Below, piece after piece: positions 1 through 9,075 of a stretch of DNA of 64,000 nucleotides (positions within the stretch are counted from its first letter, which is position 1; every line of letters begins with the position of its first letter). The notes under the pieces are model-generated. The model saw only the letters and a program-made list of their open reading frames with translations, was not told where the DNA came from and did not search any database. Where the stretch lies: the NCBI RefSeq assembly GCF_023634765.1, contig NZ_JAMLFX010000013.1:50154-114153 (forward strand), read 5' to 3'. The DNA is from Pseudomonas sp. AKS31 (GTDB lineage Bacteria; Pseudomonadota; Gammaproteobacteria; Pseudomonadales; Pseudomonadaceae). Both the position numbers and the translations under genes were made by a program.

Positions 1-347
1 CTCAGGGCGGCGAGGATTTCGTCCGGGTCAAACCCGCGAATCAATGTGCCATTCACGTCGATCAACGGAATCCCGCGCCCACCCAATGCCTCGTACGCCT
101 TGCGCGCCTCGGCATCCTTCTCGATATCGAACTCCTTGAACGCAATTCCCTTGCTGTCGAGAAAGCGTTTGGTCTGCTTGCAGTAGCCGCACCAGTCGGT
201 GGCGTAGAGCACGACATTGGCCTGCGCCCGCGTCTGCTCCGAAACCATCTGCGACGGGTTGAACACCCGCTCGATCTTGCCCCAATTCTGATAGACCACG
301 ACCACCAGCAGAACCAGCAGAACTTTCTTCAGCACATTGCCGAGCAT
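1..347 (-). CDS. glutaredoxin-family protein, C-terminus cut by window edge
   Basis: The frame is open from an ATG at 345-347 to the window edge, giving about 115 residues. It starts with MLGNVLKKVLLVLLVVVVYQ, a single hydrophobic N-terminal segment that could be a membrane anchor or uncleaved signal. A thioredoxin-fold domain follows, with the redox motif C53-G-Y-C56 in the context DWCGYCKQT. Further on, GRGIPLIDV carries the cis-proline expected after the active site. The role is inferred to be periplasm-facing or membrane-tethered disulfide chemistry; the partner is unknown. Its ATG overlaps the yejK stop in a TGATG junction, so the two genes are probably translationally coupled. The 3' end lies outside the window. 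Confidence 0.85.
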   Translation of the reverse strand, partial: MLGNVLKKVLLVLLVVVVYQNWGKIERVFNPSQMVSEQTRAQANVVLYATDWCGYCKQTKRFLDSKGIAFKEFDIEKDAEARKAYEALGGRGIPLIDVNGTLIRGFDPDEILAAL

Positions 348-1351
348 CAGTTGCGCCGCTTCAACTGATCGGTGAGTGACGTCGGCAGGCCCTTGATTAC
401 CAAGGTGCCAGCCTCTTCGTCGTATTCGATCTTCGAGCCCAGCAAGTGTGCTTCAAAGCTGATCGACAGGCCTTCGGCGCGGCCGGTGAAGCGGCGGAAC
501 TGGTTGAGGGTGCGTTTGTCCGCCGGAATCTCGGGCGACAGACCGTAATCCTTGTTGCGAATGTGATCGTAGAAGGCTTTCGGGCGCTCTTCGTCGATCA
601 ACTCCGAGAGCTCTTCCAGGCCCATCGGTTCGCCGAGTTTGGCTTGGCTGCTGGCGTAATCGACCAGGGTCTTGGTTTTCTCGCGGGCGGAGTCTTCCGG
701 CAAGTCTTCGCTTTCGACGAAGTCACTGAAGGCCTTGAGCAGGGTGCGGGTCTCGCCCGGGCCGTCGACGCCTTCCTGGCAACCGATGAAGTCGCGGAAG
801 TACTCCGAGACCTTTTTGCCGTTCTTGCCCTTGATGAACGAGATGTACTGCTTGGACTGCTTGTTGTTCTGCCACTCGGAGACGTTGATCCGCGCCGCCA
901 GGTGCAATTGGCCGAGGTCGAGGTGACGCGACGGGGTCACGTCCAGCTCATCGGTCACTGCCACGCCTTCGCTGTGGTGCAGCAGGGCGATGGCCAGGTA
1001 ATCGGTCATGCCTTGTTGATAGTGGGCGAACAGCACGTGGCCGCCGACCGACAGGTTCGATTCTTCCATCAGCTTCTGCAGGTGCTCGACCGCGACTTTG
1101 CTGAACGCGGTGAAATCCTTGCTGCCTTCCATGTATTCCTTCAGCCAGCCGCTGAACGGGAACGCGCCGGACTCCGGATGGAACAGGCCCCAGGCTTTGC
1201 CCTGTTTGGCGTTATAGCTCTCGTTGAGGTCGGCGAGCATGTTCTCGATGGCTGCAGACTCGGCCAGTTCCGTGTCACGGGCGTGCAGAACTGCGGGCGT
1301 GCCGTCGGGTTTTTTGTCGATCAGGTGGACGATGCAATGACGGATCGGCAT
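347..1351 (-). CDS. yejK: nucleoid-associated protein YejK (NdpA family)
   Basis: The product is a 334-residue cytoplasmic protein of the YejK/NdpA family of nucleoid-associated proteins, matching the usual length of about 335. It starts MPIRHCIVHLIDKKPDG, the normal N-terminus of the family. The frame stays open for 23 more codons upstream, but that extension is unlike the family, so the ATG at 1349-1351 was chosen. The C-terminal region, with KIEYDEEAGTLVIKGLP, also matches the family. The Shine-Dalgarno is weak. The gene is divergent from the HU gene across a 395-bp region, so two nucleoid proteins share one intergenic region. It is coupled to the downstream glutaredoxin gene by a 1-nt overlap. 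Confidence 0.93.
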   Translation of the reverse strand: MPIRHCIVHLIDKKPDGTPAVLHARDTELAESAAIENMLADLNESYNAKQGKAWGLFHPESGAFPFSGWLKEYMEGSKDFTAFSKVAVEHLQKLMEESNLSVGGHVLFAHYQQGMTDYLAIALLHHSEGVAVTDELDVTPSRHLDLGQLHLAARINVSEWQNNKQSKQYISFIKGKNGKKVSEYFRDFIGCQEGVDGPGETRTLLKAFSDFVESEDLPEDSAREKTKTLVDYASSQAKLGEPMGLEELSELIDEERPKAFYDHIRNKDYGLSPEIPADKRTLNQFRRFTGRAEGLSISFEAHLLGSKIEYDEEAGTLVIKGLPTSLTDQLKRRN

Positions 1352-1746
1352 GGGCTTCTCGGCTGTTGGAAGGGAGGAGGGCAGGCTCCCCCGAAAAAGC
1401 GCCCAGTGTACCGCAACCACTGGTTTTGGCGCGGGTTGTAGGGCAAAACCGGGGCGCGCACTGACGCATATGCAGTTTTTTACCGATTTAGCGCAATAAA
1501 GCTGACCAAATGGGTAGCTAGAGGCGGATATTTCCCCGTCTCTGTGCTAGTTTTGCCCGGTCTTACGCGAAGTCACTGCGTTAAGCGTGCAATCAGCATT
1601 TGTCAGGTCGAACCAAACCCTGATTTCGGTATCTATAACCCGACTCGTCGTGGTTATCGCCGAGGGTGCCAGATCCAGAAGATCGGGCTCGATGGCTGAC
1701 ACTGCACTCTGCAATCCATATGAATTTGATAGGGAAGGAACACTAC
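1352..1746. other. divergent intergenic region between yejK and the HU gene
   Basis: This 395-bp stretch holds no credible gene. It must contain the promoters of yejK (leftward) and of the HU gene (rightward). AT-richer segments such as TATCTATAAC at 1630-1639 lie about 110 bp upstream of the HU start, but no well-spaced -35/-10 pair could be fixed. A short imperfect hairpin is possible around 1662-1692 in the HU leader. Confidence 0.6.
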
Positions 1747-2028
1747 ATGGCTCTTACTAAAGACCAACTGATCGCCGACATCGCTGAAGCTATCGACGCG
1801 CCGAAAACCACCGCGCGTAACGCTCTGGACCAACTGGGCCAAATCGTTGCCGATCAGCTGGAAAACGGCGGCGAAATCACCTTGCCAGGTATCGGCAAGC
1901 TGAAAGTGACCGAGCGTCCTGCCCGCACTGGCCGTAACCCTTCGACTGGCGCTGCCATCGAAATCCCTGCAAAGAAAGTGATCAAGCTGGTTGTGGCCAA
2001 AGGCCTGACCGACGCTGTGAACAAGTAA
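1747..2028 (+). CDS. hupN: HU family DNA-binding protein
   Basis: The product is a 93-residue histone-like HU protein that binds and bends DNA as a dimer in the nucleoid. It starts MALTKDQLIADIAEAI, and the flexible DNA-binding arm is clear: TLPGIGKLKV followed by RPARTGRNPSTGAAIEIPA (about residues 46-75), with the intercalating proline in RNP. The ATG at 1747 follows AAGGAA at a good distance; an upstream extension of the frame does not look like HU. The position between yejK and rlmF/valS matches the hupN locus of P. putida, which is the basis for the symbol, because the genus carries several HU paralogues. A strong terminator follows 12 bp after the stop. Confidence 0.93.
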   Translation: MALTKDQLIADIAEAIDAPKTTARNALDQLGQIVADQLENGGEITLPGIGKLKVTERPARTGRNPSTGAAIEIPAKKVIKLVVAKGLTDAVNK

Positions 2029-2040
2029 GACGCAGCGATA

Positions 2041-2079
2041 AAAAACCGTGCACCGGAGTGATCCGGGCACGGTTTTTTT
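2041..2079 (+). terminator. rho-independent terminator of the HU gene
   Basis: AAAAACCGTGC and its complement GCACGGTTTTTT bracket a second inner stem CCGGA-GTGA-TCCGG and end in a run of seven T. The element begins 12 bp after the HU stop codon. Confidence 0.9.
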
Positions 2080-2110
2080 GTGTCTGCGATTTGGCGAGGA
2101 ATGACACAGC

Positions 2111-2205
2111 CTGTAGGAGCTGTCGAGTGAAACGAGGCTGCGATCTTTTGATCTTGTTCTTCAGGATCAAGATCAAAAGATCGCAGCGTGCCGCAGCTCC
2201 TACAG
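2111..2205. repeat. inverted REP doublet (TGTAGGAGCTGC family), degenerate left arm
   Basis: Two inward copies of a roughly 32-bp palindromic unit (TGTAGGAGCTG ... CTGCGATCTTTTGATC) face each other around a short AT-rich centre. The left arm is diverged (TGTCGAGTGAAACGAGGC instead of TGCCGAAGGC). This is the first of about a dozen copies in the window and resembles Pseudomonas REPIN-type elements. It lies between the convergent HU and rlmF genes. Confidence 0.85.
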
Positions 2206-2222
2206 AAGCATCGGCGCAGCTA

Positions 2223-3242
2223 TCAGCGGACCCAGCGCTCGCGGCGCCAGATCTGCTGCTCGGACTTGGTCTGGAAGGTCCACGCCATAAAGCGGCTTTG
2301 CTTCTGACCCTGGGACATCTCCACCACCTGGCTTTCCAGCACGCCGGCCTTTTTCAGCGCGGTTTCGATCGCGGGCAGGTTCGAAGCTTTCGACACCAGC
2401 GTGCTGAACCACAGCACCTTGTGCTGGAAGTTTGCGCTCTCGGCGATCAGTTGCGTCACGAAACGCGCTTCGCCACCTTCACACCACAGCTCCGCCGACT
2501 GGCCACCGAAGTTCAGCACCGGCAGCTTGCGCTTCGGATCGGCCTTGCCCAGTGCGCGCCACTTGCGCTCGCTGCCCCTGGTCGCCTCTTCCATCGAGGC
2601 GTGGAACGGCGGGTTACACATGGTCAGGTCAAAGCGCTCACCCGGTTCCAGCAAGCCGATCAGGATGTGCTTGCGGTTTTCCTGCTGACGCAACTGGATG
2701 ACCTTGCTCAGATCGTTGGACTGAACGATGGCTCTGGCGGCCGCCACAGCAGTCGGATCAATCTCCGAGCCGAGGAAGTGCCAGCGGTATTCGCTGTTAC
2801 CGATCAGCGGATACACGCAGTTGGCGCCCATGCCGATATCCAGCACGTTGACGATCGCGCCGCGCGGGACTTTGCCGTCGTTCATGCTTGCCAGCAGGTC
2901 CGCAAGGAAGTGCACGTAATCGGCGCGGCCCGGTACAGGCGGGCAGAGGTAGTCCGCCGGAATGTCCCAATGCTGGATGCCATAGAACGACTTGAGCAGC
3001 GCCCGATTGAACACGCGCACCGCATCGGGGCTGGCGAAGTCGATGCTTTCCTTGCCGTACGGGTTGGTGATCACGAACTTCGCCAGTTCCGGCGTGGTCT
3101 TGATCAGCGCCGGGAAGTCGTAGCGACCCTGATGGCGATTGCGCGGGTGCAGGCTGGCCTTTTCACGCGGCTCAACGGTCTTGGCCGGGGTCGCGGTGTC
3201 AGGCTTCTTGCGCGCAGGTTTGGGTGTGCGGGGGGCGTTCAT
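2223..3242 (-). CDS. rlmF: 23S rRNA (adenine(1618)-N6)-methyltransferase RlmF
   Basis: The product is a 339-residue SAM-dependent methyltransferase that methylates N6 of A1618 in 23S rRNA. From the chosen start (MNAPRTPKPARKK, a basic N-terminus suited to RNA binding), SAM motif I DIGMGANCVYP lies at about 135-145. The amino-methyltransferase motif NPPF lies at 210-213 in the context TMCNPPFHAS. A GTG 48 bp upstream could extend the protein, but the ATG at 3240-3242 fits the family better; neither start has a strong ribosome-binding site. It sits alone between the HU and valS genes, with REP doublets on both sides. Confidence 0.92.
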   Translation of the reverse strand: MNAPRTPKPARKKPDTATPAKTVEPREKASLHPRNRHQGRYDFPALIKTTPELAKFVITNPYGKESIDFASPDAVRVFNRALLKSFYGIQHWDIPADYLCPPVPGRADYVHFLADLLASMNDGKVPRGAIVNVLDIGMGANCVYPLIGNSEYRWHFLGSEIDPTAVAAARAIVQSNDLSKVIQLRQQENRKHILIGLLEPGERFDLTMCNPPFHASMEEATRGSERKWRALGKADPKRKLPVLNFGGQSAELWCEGGEARFVTQLIAESANFQHKVLWFSTLVSKASNLPAIETALKKAGVLESQVVEMSQGQKQSRFMAWTFQTKSEQQIWRRERWVR

Positions 3243-3315
3243 GGGCGTGGTCGATTCGGGTATGGCTGAAAGTGGCGGGTATTGTCCCACATTGATGACG
3301 TATACGCCGAACCCA

Positions 3316-3400
3316 TGTAGGAGCTGCCGAAGGCTGCGATCTTTTGATCTTGCTTTTAAAAATCAAAGTCAAAAGATCGCAGCCTTCGGCAGCTCCTACA
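3316..3400. repeat. inverted REP doublet (TGTAGGAGCTGC family)
   Basis: A near-perfect pair of inward units, TGTAGGAGCTGCCGAAGGC and its complement, is joined by a short AT-rich centre. It lies upstream of rlmF and downstream of valS. Confidence 0.9.
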
Positions 3401-3420
3401 GGGGAAATGTGGTGGGCATA

Positions 3421-3454
3421 AAAAAGGGAGGCCACCAGGGCCTCCCTTTTTTAT
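3421..3454 (-). terminator. rho-independent terminator of valS
   Basis: AAAAAGGGAGGC and GCCTCCCTTTTT form a 12-bp stem around a short loop, with A and T runs on both sides. It lies 14 bp beyond the valS stop codon. Confidence 0.9.
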
Positions 3455-3467
3455 TGCGATTTACCCG

Positions 3468-6314
3468 TTACAGGCTGGCAATCCGCGCATGCTGCTCGGC
3501 CAGTTTGCCCAGGGCTTGTTCAGCCTCGGCCAGTTTGGCGCGTTCCTTCTCGATGACTTCGGCCGGGGCCTTGTCAACGAATCCGGCGTTGGACAGCTTG
3601 CCGCCAACGCGCTGGACTTCGCCCTGCAGACGCAGGATTTCCTTGTCCAGACGTGCCAGTTCAGCGCCCTTGTCGATCAGACCTGCCATCGGCACCAGCA
3701 CTTCCATCTCGCCCACCAGAGCGGTGGCGGACAACGGCGCTTCTTCGTCTGCCTGCAGAACAGTGATCGATTCCAGACGCGCCAGTTTTTTCAGCAGCGC
3801 TTCGTTCTCGGTCAGACGGCGCTGGTCTTCAGCGCTGACGTTCTTCAGGTAGATCGGCAGTGGCTTGCCCGGGCCGATGTTCATTTCACCACGGATGTTA
3901 CGCGTGCCGAGCATCAGTTCCTTGAGCCATTCGATGTCGTCTTCGGCTGCCGGATCGATGCGCTCTTCGTTGGCCACTGGCCACGCTTGCAGCATGATCG
4001 TTTTGCCCTGAATGCCGGCCAGCGGCGCGATGCGCTGCCAGATTTCTTCAGTGATGAACGGCATGAACGGATGCGCCAGGCGCAGCGCCACTTCCAGTAC
4101 GCGAACCAGCGTACGGCGAGTGCCGCGCTGACGTTCAACTGGCGCGTTCTCGTCCCACAGCACAGGCTTGGACAGTTCCAGGTACCAGTCGCAGTACTGG
4201 TTCCAGATAAACTCGTACAGCGCTTGCGCGGCGAGGTCGAAACGGAACTGATCCAGCTGACGGGTCACTTCGGCTTCGGTGCGTTGCAGCTGCGAGATGA
4301 TCCAGCGATCCGCCAGCGACAGCTCGTAGGCTTCGCCGTTCTGGCCGCAGTCTTCGCCCTTGTCCAGAACATAACGCGCGGCGTTCCAGATCTTGTTGCA
4401 GAAGTTGCGATAGCCTTCGACGCGGCCCATGTCGAACTTGATGTCGCGACCGGTCGAGGCCAGCGAGCAGAAGGTGAAGCGCAGGGCGTCGGTGCCGTAG
4501 CTGGCGATGCCGTCGGCAAACTCGTCGCGGGTCTGCTTCTCGATCTTCTTCGCCAGTTTCGGCTGCATCAGGCCGGAGGTGCGCTTCTGCACCAGCTCTT
4601 CCAGCTCAATGCCGTCGATGATGTCCAGCGGGTCAAGGACATTGCCCTTGGACTTGGACATCTTCTGGCCCTGGCCATCGCGCACCAGACCGTGCACGTA
4701 AACGGTCTTGAACGGAACCTGCGGCGTGCCGTCCTCGTTCTTGATCAGGTGCATGGTCAGCATGATCATCCGGGCAACCCAGAAGAAAATGATGTCGAAG
4801 CCCGTCACCAGCACGTCGGTGGAGTGGAATTTCTTCAGGAATTCGGTCTGTTCAGGCCAGCCCAGGGTGGAGAAGGTCCACAGGCCGGAACTGAACCAGG
4901 TGTCGAGTACGTCGTTGTCCTGTTGCAGCGCAATGTCCGGACCGAGGTTGTGCTTGGCGCGCACTTCGGCTTCGTCGCGACCGACGTAGACTTTGCCCGA
5001 CTCGTCGTACCAGGCTGGAATCCGGTGGCCCCACCACAGCTGACGGCTGATGCACCAGTCCTGGATGTCGCGCATCCACGAGAAGTACATGTTTTCGTAC
5101 TGCTTGGGCACGAACTGGATGCGACCGTCTTCAACGGCAGCAATTGCAGGCTCGGCCAACGGTTTGGTCGACACGTACCACTGATCGGTCAGCCATGGTT
5201 CGATGATGGTGCCGGAGCGGTCGCCTTTCGGCACTTTCAGGCCGTGGTCGTTGACGCTGACCAACAGGCCGGCGGCATCGAATGCAGCGACGATTTGCTT
5301 GCGCGCTTCGAAACGCTCGAGACCGGCGTATTCAGCCGGAATCGCGCCATCGATGCTGTCGTTCAGTGTGCCGTCGAGGTTGAACACCTGGGCCGCTGGC
5401 AGCACGTTGGCGTTCTTGTCGAAGATGTTCAGCAGCGGCAGGTTGTGGCGCTTGCCGACTTCGTAGTCGTTGAAATCGTGGGCCGGGGTGATTTTCACGC
5501 AGCCGGTGCCGAATTCAGGATCGCAGTAATCGTCGGCAATGATCGGGATGCGGCGGCCAACCAGTGGCAGCTCGACAAACTTGCCGATCAGGGCTTTGTA
5601 GCGCTCGTCGTTCGGGTTAACCGCGACGGCGGAGTCGCCGAGCATGGTTTCCGGACGGGTGGTCGCGACGATCAGGAAATCGTTGCCTTCAGCGGTTTTT
5701 ACGCCGTCGGCCAGCGGGTATTTCAGGTTCCACAGGAAGCCTTTCTCGTCGTGGTTTTCCACTTCGAGGTCGGAAATCGCCGTGTGCAGTTTGGTGTCCC
5801 AGTTGACCAGACGCTTGCCGCGATAGATCAGACCGTCTTCGTGCAGGCGCACGAACGCTTCTTTGACCGCTTCCGAGAGACCGTCGTCCATGGTGAAGCG
5901 CTCGCGGCTCCAGTCGACGGACGAACCGAGGCGGCGGATCTGACGGCTGATGTTGCCGCCGGACTGATCCTTCCATTCCCAGACTTTCTCGAGGAATTTC
6001 TCGCGGCCCAGGTCATGACGGTTCTGGCCGGTGGCTTCCAGTTGACGCTCCACCAGCATCTGCGTGGCGATACCGGCGTGGTCGGTGCCCGGCTGCCACA
6101 GGGTATTGCGACCCTGCATGCGGCGGAAACGGATCAGGGCGTCCATGATCGCGTTGTTGAAACCGTGACCCATGTGCAGGCTGCCGGTGACGTTCGGCGG
6201 CGGGATCATGATGGTGTAGGAGTCGCCCGCGCCTTGCGGGGCGAAGTAGTTCTCGGACTCCCAGGTGTTGTACCAGGAAGTTTCAATGGCGTGCGGCTGG
6301 TAGGTCTTATCCAT
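3468..6314 (-). CDS. valS: valyl-tRNA synthetase
   Basis: The product is a 948-residue class I aminoacyl-tRNA synthetase that charges tRNA-Val in the cytoplasm. The HIGH-type motif appears as HMGH at 47-50 after PPPNVTGSL, and the KMSKS loop is at 551-555. The editing (CP1) domain includes VATTRPETMLGD at about 216-227, where mischarged Thr is hydrolysed. A C-terminal coiled-coil arm typical of ValRS is visible (LARLDKEILRLQGEVQRVGGKL, then ERAKLAEAEQALGKLAEQ). The length matches the family. The start MDKTYQPHAIETSWY is standard. A REP doublet separates it from the small gene and holC upstream. Confidence 0.99.
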   Translation of the reverse strand: MDKTYQPHAIETSWYNTWESENYFAPQGAGDSYTIMIPPPNVTGSLHMGHGFNNAIMDALIRFRRMQGRNTLWQPGTDHAGIATQMLVERQLEATGQNRHDLGREKFLEKVWEWKDQSGGNISRQIRRLGSSVDWSRERFTMDDGLSEAVKEAFVRLHEDGLIYRGKRLVNWDTKLHTAISDLEVENHDEKGFLWNLKYPLADGVKTAEGNDFLIVATTRPETMLGDSAVAVNPNDERYKALIGKFVELPLVGRRIPIIADDYCDPEFGTGCVKITPAHDFNDYEVGKRHNLPLLNIFDKNANVLPAAQVFNLDGTLNDSIDGAIPAEYAGLERFEARKQIVAAFDAAGLLVSVNDHGLKVPKGDRSGTIIEPWLTDQWYVSTKPLAEPAIAAVEDGRIQFVPKQYENMYFSWMRDIQDWCISRQLWWGHRIPAWYDESGKVYVGRDEAEVRAKHNLGPDIALQQDNDVLDTWFSSGLWTFSTLGWPEQTEFLKKFHSTDVLVTGFDIIFFWVARMIMLTMHLIKNEDGTPQVPFKTVYVHGLVRDGQGQKMSKSKGNVLDPLDIIDGIELEELVQKRTSGLMQPKLAKKIEKQTRDEFADGIASYGTDALRFTFCSLASTGRDIKFDMGRVEGYRNFCNKIWNAARYVLDKGEDCGQNGEAYELSLADRWIISQLQRTEAEVTRQLDQFRFDLAAQALYEFIWNQYCDWYLELSKPVLWDENAPVERQRGTRRTLVRVLEVALRLAHPFMPFITEEIWQRIAPLAGIQGKTIMLQAWPVANEERIDPAAEDDIEWLKELMLGTRNIRGEMNIGPGKPLPIYLKNVSAEDQRRLTENEALLKKLARLESITVLQADEEAPLSATALVGEMEVLVPMAGLIDKGAELARLDKEILRLQGEVQRVGGKLSNAGFVDKAPAEVIEKERAKLAEAEQALGKLAEQHARIASL

Positions 6315-6413
6315 GCGCGGCGGGACCCTATTGGCATTAATTCAGGAAAAGCCGACGAGTATAGCGGGGCATGGGGCCGAGGGCGAGCGGGGCGGACTGG
6401 GTGGAGATCTAAA

Positions 6414-6498
6414 TGTAGGAGCTGCCGAAGGCTGCGCTCCCTTGACTTTGGTTTTTAAAAACAAGATCAAAAGATCGCAGCTTGCGGCAGCTCCTACA
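6414..6498. repeat. inverted REP doublet (TGTAGGAGCTGC family), partly diverged
   Basis: Inward pair from TGTAGGAGCTGCCGAAGGC to GCGGCAGCTCCTACA. The centre of the left unit is altered (CTCCCTTGACTTTGG). It lies between valS and the gene at 6508-6903. Confidence 0.85.
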
Positions 6499-6507
6499 CG
6501 GGGCGCG

Positions 6508-6903
6508 TTATTCGTACTGGCTGAGGAGCCGCTCCATGCGTGCATCGAGCCGACGTTTGATTTCGGTTTCGATGTGCGGCGCGAAATCGTCGATCACATC
6601 TTGCATGATCAATTGCGCGGCGGCGCGCAGTTCGCTGTCCAGATGGAGCAGGGCGTCCGGGCCTTTATCCACAGGTGCCACAGGTTGCGCGGCGGGTGTC
6701 GGGGCTGGCGCGGGAGGCGGTTCGACGGCAGGCGGCTCGTTGCCGACCGCTTCGAACAACATCGGAATCTGTTCCTGTTCACCTTCGTCGACCGTGTCGG
6801 TCAACAGCGGTGGTTGCAGGTTGTCATCGCCGAGCAACTGGCGGATCGATTCAAGATCATCCAGCAGGTGGGCGGACTTTTGTTGCGGTTTCGGAGTGTC
6901 CAT
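6508..6903 (-). CDS. conserved hypothetical protein between holC and valS
   Basis: The product has 131 residues: an acidic N-terminal part (HLLDDLESIRQLLGDD), a proline/alanine-rich linker at about 58-78, and a C-terminal helical region (SELRAAAQLIMQDVIDDFAPHIETEIKRRLDARMERLLSQ). It has no catalytic motif and no signal or membrane segment. The ATG at 6901-6903 starts MDTPKPQQKS, 8 bp after the holC stop, so it is probably co-transcribed with holC. Genes of this type occupy the same place next to holC and valS in other pseudomonads, but the function is unknown to me. A role linked to replication would be a guess from position only. Confidence 0.8.
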   Translation of the reverse strand: MDTPKPQQKSAHLLDDLESIRQLLGDDNLQPPLLTDTVDEGEQEQIPMLFEAVGNEPPAVEPPPAPAPTPAAQPVAPVDKGPDALLHLDSELRAAAQLIMQDVIDDFAPHIETEIKRRLDARMERLLSQYE

Positions 6904-6911
6904 TGGAATGC

Positions 6912-7340
6912 TCAGAGTCGCTGTAAACGGTGATCTTGCAGAGGATAGCCCTGTTCGCGGTAGAAACGGAAACTCTCCCGCGCGGCCGCCCGAATCGTCG
7001 GATCTTCAACCACCACTTCCGCCACCCGGGCGAATTTGTGGGCGAAGGCCGGGACTTTCAGGTCGAGGTTGACCAGCAAATCCTGATGCTGACCGCAGTC
7101 CTCGCCCAGACCCAAAACGATCAAGCCGTCCGGTTCGCTGTCGGCCGGGCCATGCGGCACAAAGCTTTCGCCCTTGAATGCCCACAGGCGCGCATCGAGA
7201 TCGTCGCGCTGAGCCGCGTCGCTGCAATGCAGGTAGATGCGGTGGCCCATGCGCCAGGCTTTCTCGGTGAGCTTGCAGGCAAAGTCCAGGCGCGCCGAAG
7301 GGTCGGCGCTGGGCAGGATATAGAAGTCGACTTTGGTCAT
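6912..7340 (-). CDS. holC: DNA polymerase III subunit chi
   Basis: The product is the 142-residue chi subunit of the clamp-loader complex, which links the replisome to single-stranded-DNA-binding protein. Family features are the N-terminus MTKVDFYILPSAD, the segment EKAWRMGHRIYLHCSD at about 26-41, and DLDARLWAFKGESFVPHG, where chi proteins contact partner proteins. The ATG at 7338-7340 is the natural start. It lies between pepA and valS, the common order in gammaproteobacteria. A palindrome separates it from pepA, so transcripts may read through from pepA. Confidence 0.95.
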   Translation of the reverse strand: MTKVDFYILPSADPSARLDFACKLTEKAWRMGHRIYLHCSDAAQRDDLDARLWAFKGESFVPHGPADSEPDGLIVLGLGEDCGQHQDLLVNLDLKVPAFAHKFARVAEVVVEDPTIRAAARESFRFYREQGYPLQDHRLQRL

Positions 7341-7356
7341 TGCGGTTCCAGAGCAG

Positions 7357-7388
7357 CAAGCGGCGTCACCCGAAAGTGACGCCGCTTG
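7357..7388. other. 12-bp stem-loop between pepA and holC
   Basis: AAGCGGCGTCAC and GTGACGCCGCTT form a perfect stem around a 6-base loop, between the pepA stop and the holC start. No T run follows on either strand, so it is more likely an mRNA stabiliser or a partial attenuator than a strong terminator. Confidence 0.6.
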
Positions 7389-7397
7389 TCAGCGGGT

Positions 7398-8888
7398 TCA
7401 GGCTTTGGCGCGATCCAGCAGGTACTGGGTCAGCAGAGGCACCGGACGGCCAGTGGCGCCCTTGTCCTTGCCGCCGCTGGTCCATGCGGTGCCGGCGATG
7501 TCCAGGTGCGCCCAGTTGAGGTTCTTGGTGAAGCGCGACAGGAAGCACGCAGCGGTGATGGTGCCGGCTTTTGGCCCGCCAATGTTGGCGATGTCGGCGA
7601 ACGGGCTGTCCAGTTGCTCCTGGTACTCGTCGAACAGCGGCAGTTGCCAAGCGCGGTCGTCAGCGGCTTTGCCGGCACTGAGCAATTGCTCGATCAGCTC
7701 GTCGTTGTTGCCCAGCAGGCCCGAGGTGTGCGCACCCAGTGCGACGACGCAAGCGCCGGTCAGGGTGGCGATGTCGATCACCGCTTGCGGCTTGAAGCGC
7801 TCGGAGTAGGTCAGCGCGTCGCACAGCACCAGACGGCCTTCGGCGTCGGTGTTGAGGATTTCCACGGTCTGGCCGCTCATGGTGGTGACGATGTCGCCCG
7901 GACGCGAAGCATTGCCGCTCGGCATGTTTTCCGCGCAAGCGAGGATGCACACCAGGTTGATCGGCAGTTTTAGTTCAAGCACGGCACGCAGGGTACCGAA
8001 CACGGAGGCAGCACCGCCCATGTCGTACTTCATTTCGTCCATGCCGGCGCCTGGTTTCAGGCTGATGCCGCCGGTGTCGAAGGTGATGCCTTTACCGACC
8101 AGTGCGTACGGCTTCTCGGATTTCTTGCCGCCGTTGTATTGCATGACGATCAGGCGTGGCGGCTGCTCGCTGCCTTGGCCAACGGCGTAGAACGAGCCCA
8201 TGCCCAGGGATTTGATCTTCTTCTCGTCGAGGACTTCGACTTTCAGGTCCTTGAACTCTTTGCCCAAATTCTTCGCTTGTTCGCCAAGGAAGGTCGGGTG
8301 GCAGATGTTCGGCGGCAGGTTGCCCAAGTCGCGGGTGAACGCCATGCCGTTGGCGATTGCAGTCGCGTGATTCACCGCGCGCTGCACTTCGGCTTGCGCA
8401 GCCTTGATGGTCAGCAGGGTGATTTTCTTCAGCGCGCGCGGTTCGGCTTTCTGGCTCTTGAACTGGTCGAAGGTGTATTCGCCGTCCACCAGGGTTTCCG
8501 CCAGCAGACGGGTTTTGCCGTAGCTGTCGCGGTTTTTGACAATGATTTCATCCAGCGCCAGCACGGCGTCGCTGCCGCCCAGGCCCTTCAGGGTGTTGAG
8601 GATGCCGGCAACGATTTTGCGGAACGGGCGGTCGCCCAGTTCTTCATCCTTGCCCACGCCGATCAGCAGCACGCGTTCGGCTTTGAGGTTCGGCAGGCTG
8701 TGCAACAGCAGGCTCTGGCCGACCTTGCCGGCCAGATCGCCACGCTTGAGCACGGCGCTGATTGCACCACCGCTCAGTTCGTCGACTTGTTTGGCGGCGA
8801 CGCCGAGTTTGCGGCCTTCGCCGACAGCAACCACCAGGGTGGCGGTTTTCAACGTTTCTGGGCTAACGCTTTTTACAACCAGTTCCAT
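7398..8888 (-). CDS. pepA: leucyl aminopeptidase (cytosol aminopeptidase PepA)
   Basis: The product is a 496-residue M17 metallo-aminopeptidase that removes N-terminal residues from peptides using two metal ions. In some bacteria the family also binds DNA as a regulator and as a Xer recombination cofactor. The signature NTDAEGRL is at 346-353; GKGITFDTGGISLKPG at 265-280 supplies the catalytic lysine and metal ligands. The start MELVVKSVSPETLK fits the family; a 33-codon upstream extension of the frame was rejected. It is divergent from lptF across about 308 bp. Confidence 0.97.
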   Translation of the reverse strand: MELVVKSVSPETLKTATLVVAVGEGRKLGVAAKQVDELSGGAISAVLKRGDLAGKVGQSLLLHSLPNLKAERVLLIGVGKDEELGDRPFRKIVAGILNTLKGLGGSDAVLALDEIIVKNRDSYGKTRLLAETLVDGEYTFDQFKSQKAEPRALKKITLLTIKAAQAEVQRAVNHATAIANGMAFTRDLGNLPPNICHPTFLGEQAKNLGKEFKDLKVEVLDEKKIKSLGMGSFYAVGQGSEQPPRLIVMQYNGGKKSEKPYALVGKGITFDTGGISLKPGAGMDEMKYDMGGAASVFGTLRAVLELKLPINLVCILACAENMPSGNASRPGDIVTTMSGQTVEILNTDAEGRLVLCDALTYSERFKPQAVIDIATLTGACVVALGAHTSGLLGNNDELIEQLLSAGKAADDRAWQLPLFDEYQEQLDSPFADIANIGGPKAGTITAACFLSRFTKNLNWAHLDIAGTAWTSGGKDKGATGRPVPLLTQYLLDRAKA

Positions 8889-9075
8889 GTCCGGATCCCT
8901 GAATGAATGGTCAACACGCAGGCGTTCGACGCTGTCCGCGGTCGCCTGCTTATAGATAGAAGAGGCGCAGGCCAAAGCCTGCGACAAGGGCCGCAGTTTG
9001 AACCTCGCTCCCCGCGCCTGACAACCCTCGGTTGTACGATCTGCAAAGGATTACAGACATGGATGAGTGTGCGCA

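Noticed and set aside
3489..6458. A 989-codon open frame on the plus strand opposite valS
   Set aside because: Shadow of valS in a GC-rich genome. The protein has no recognisable fold and begins inside valS.
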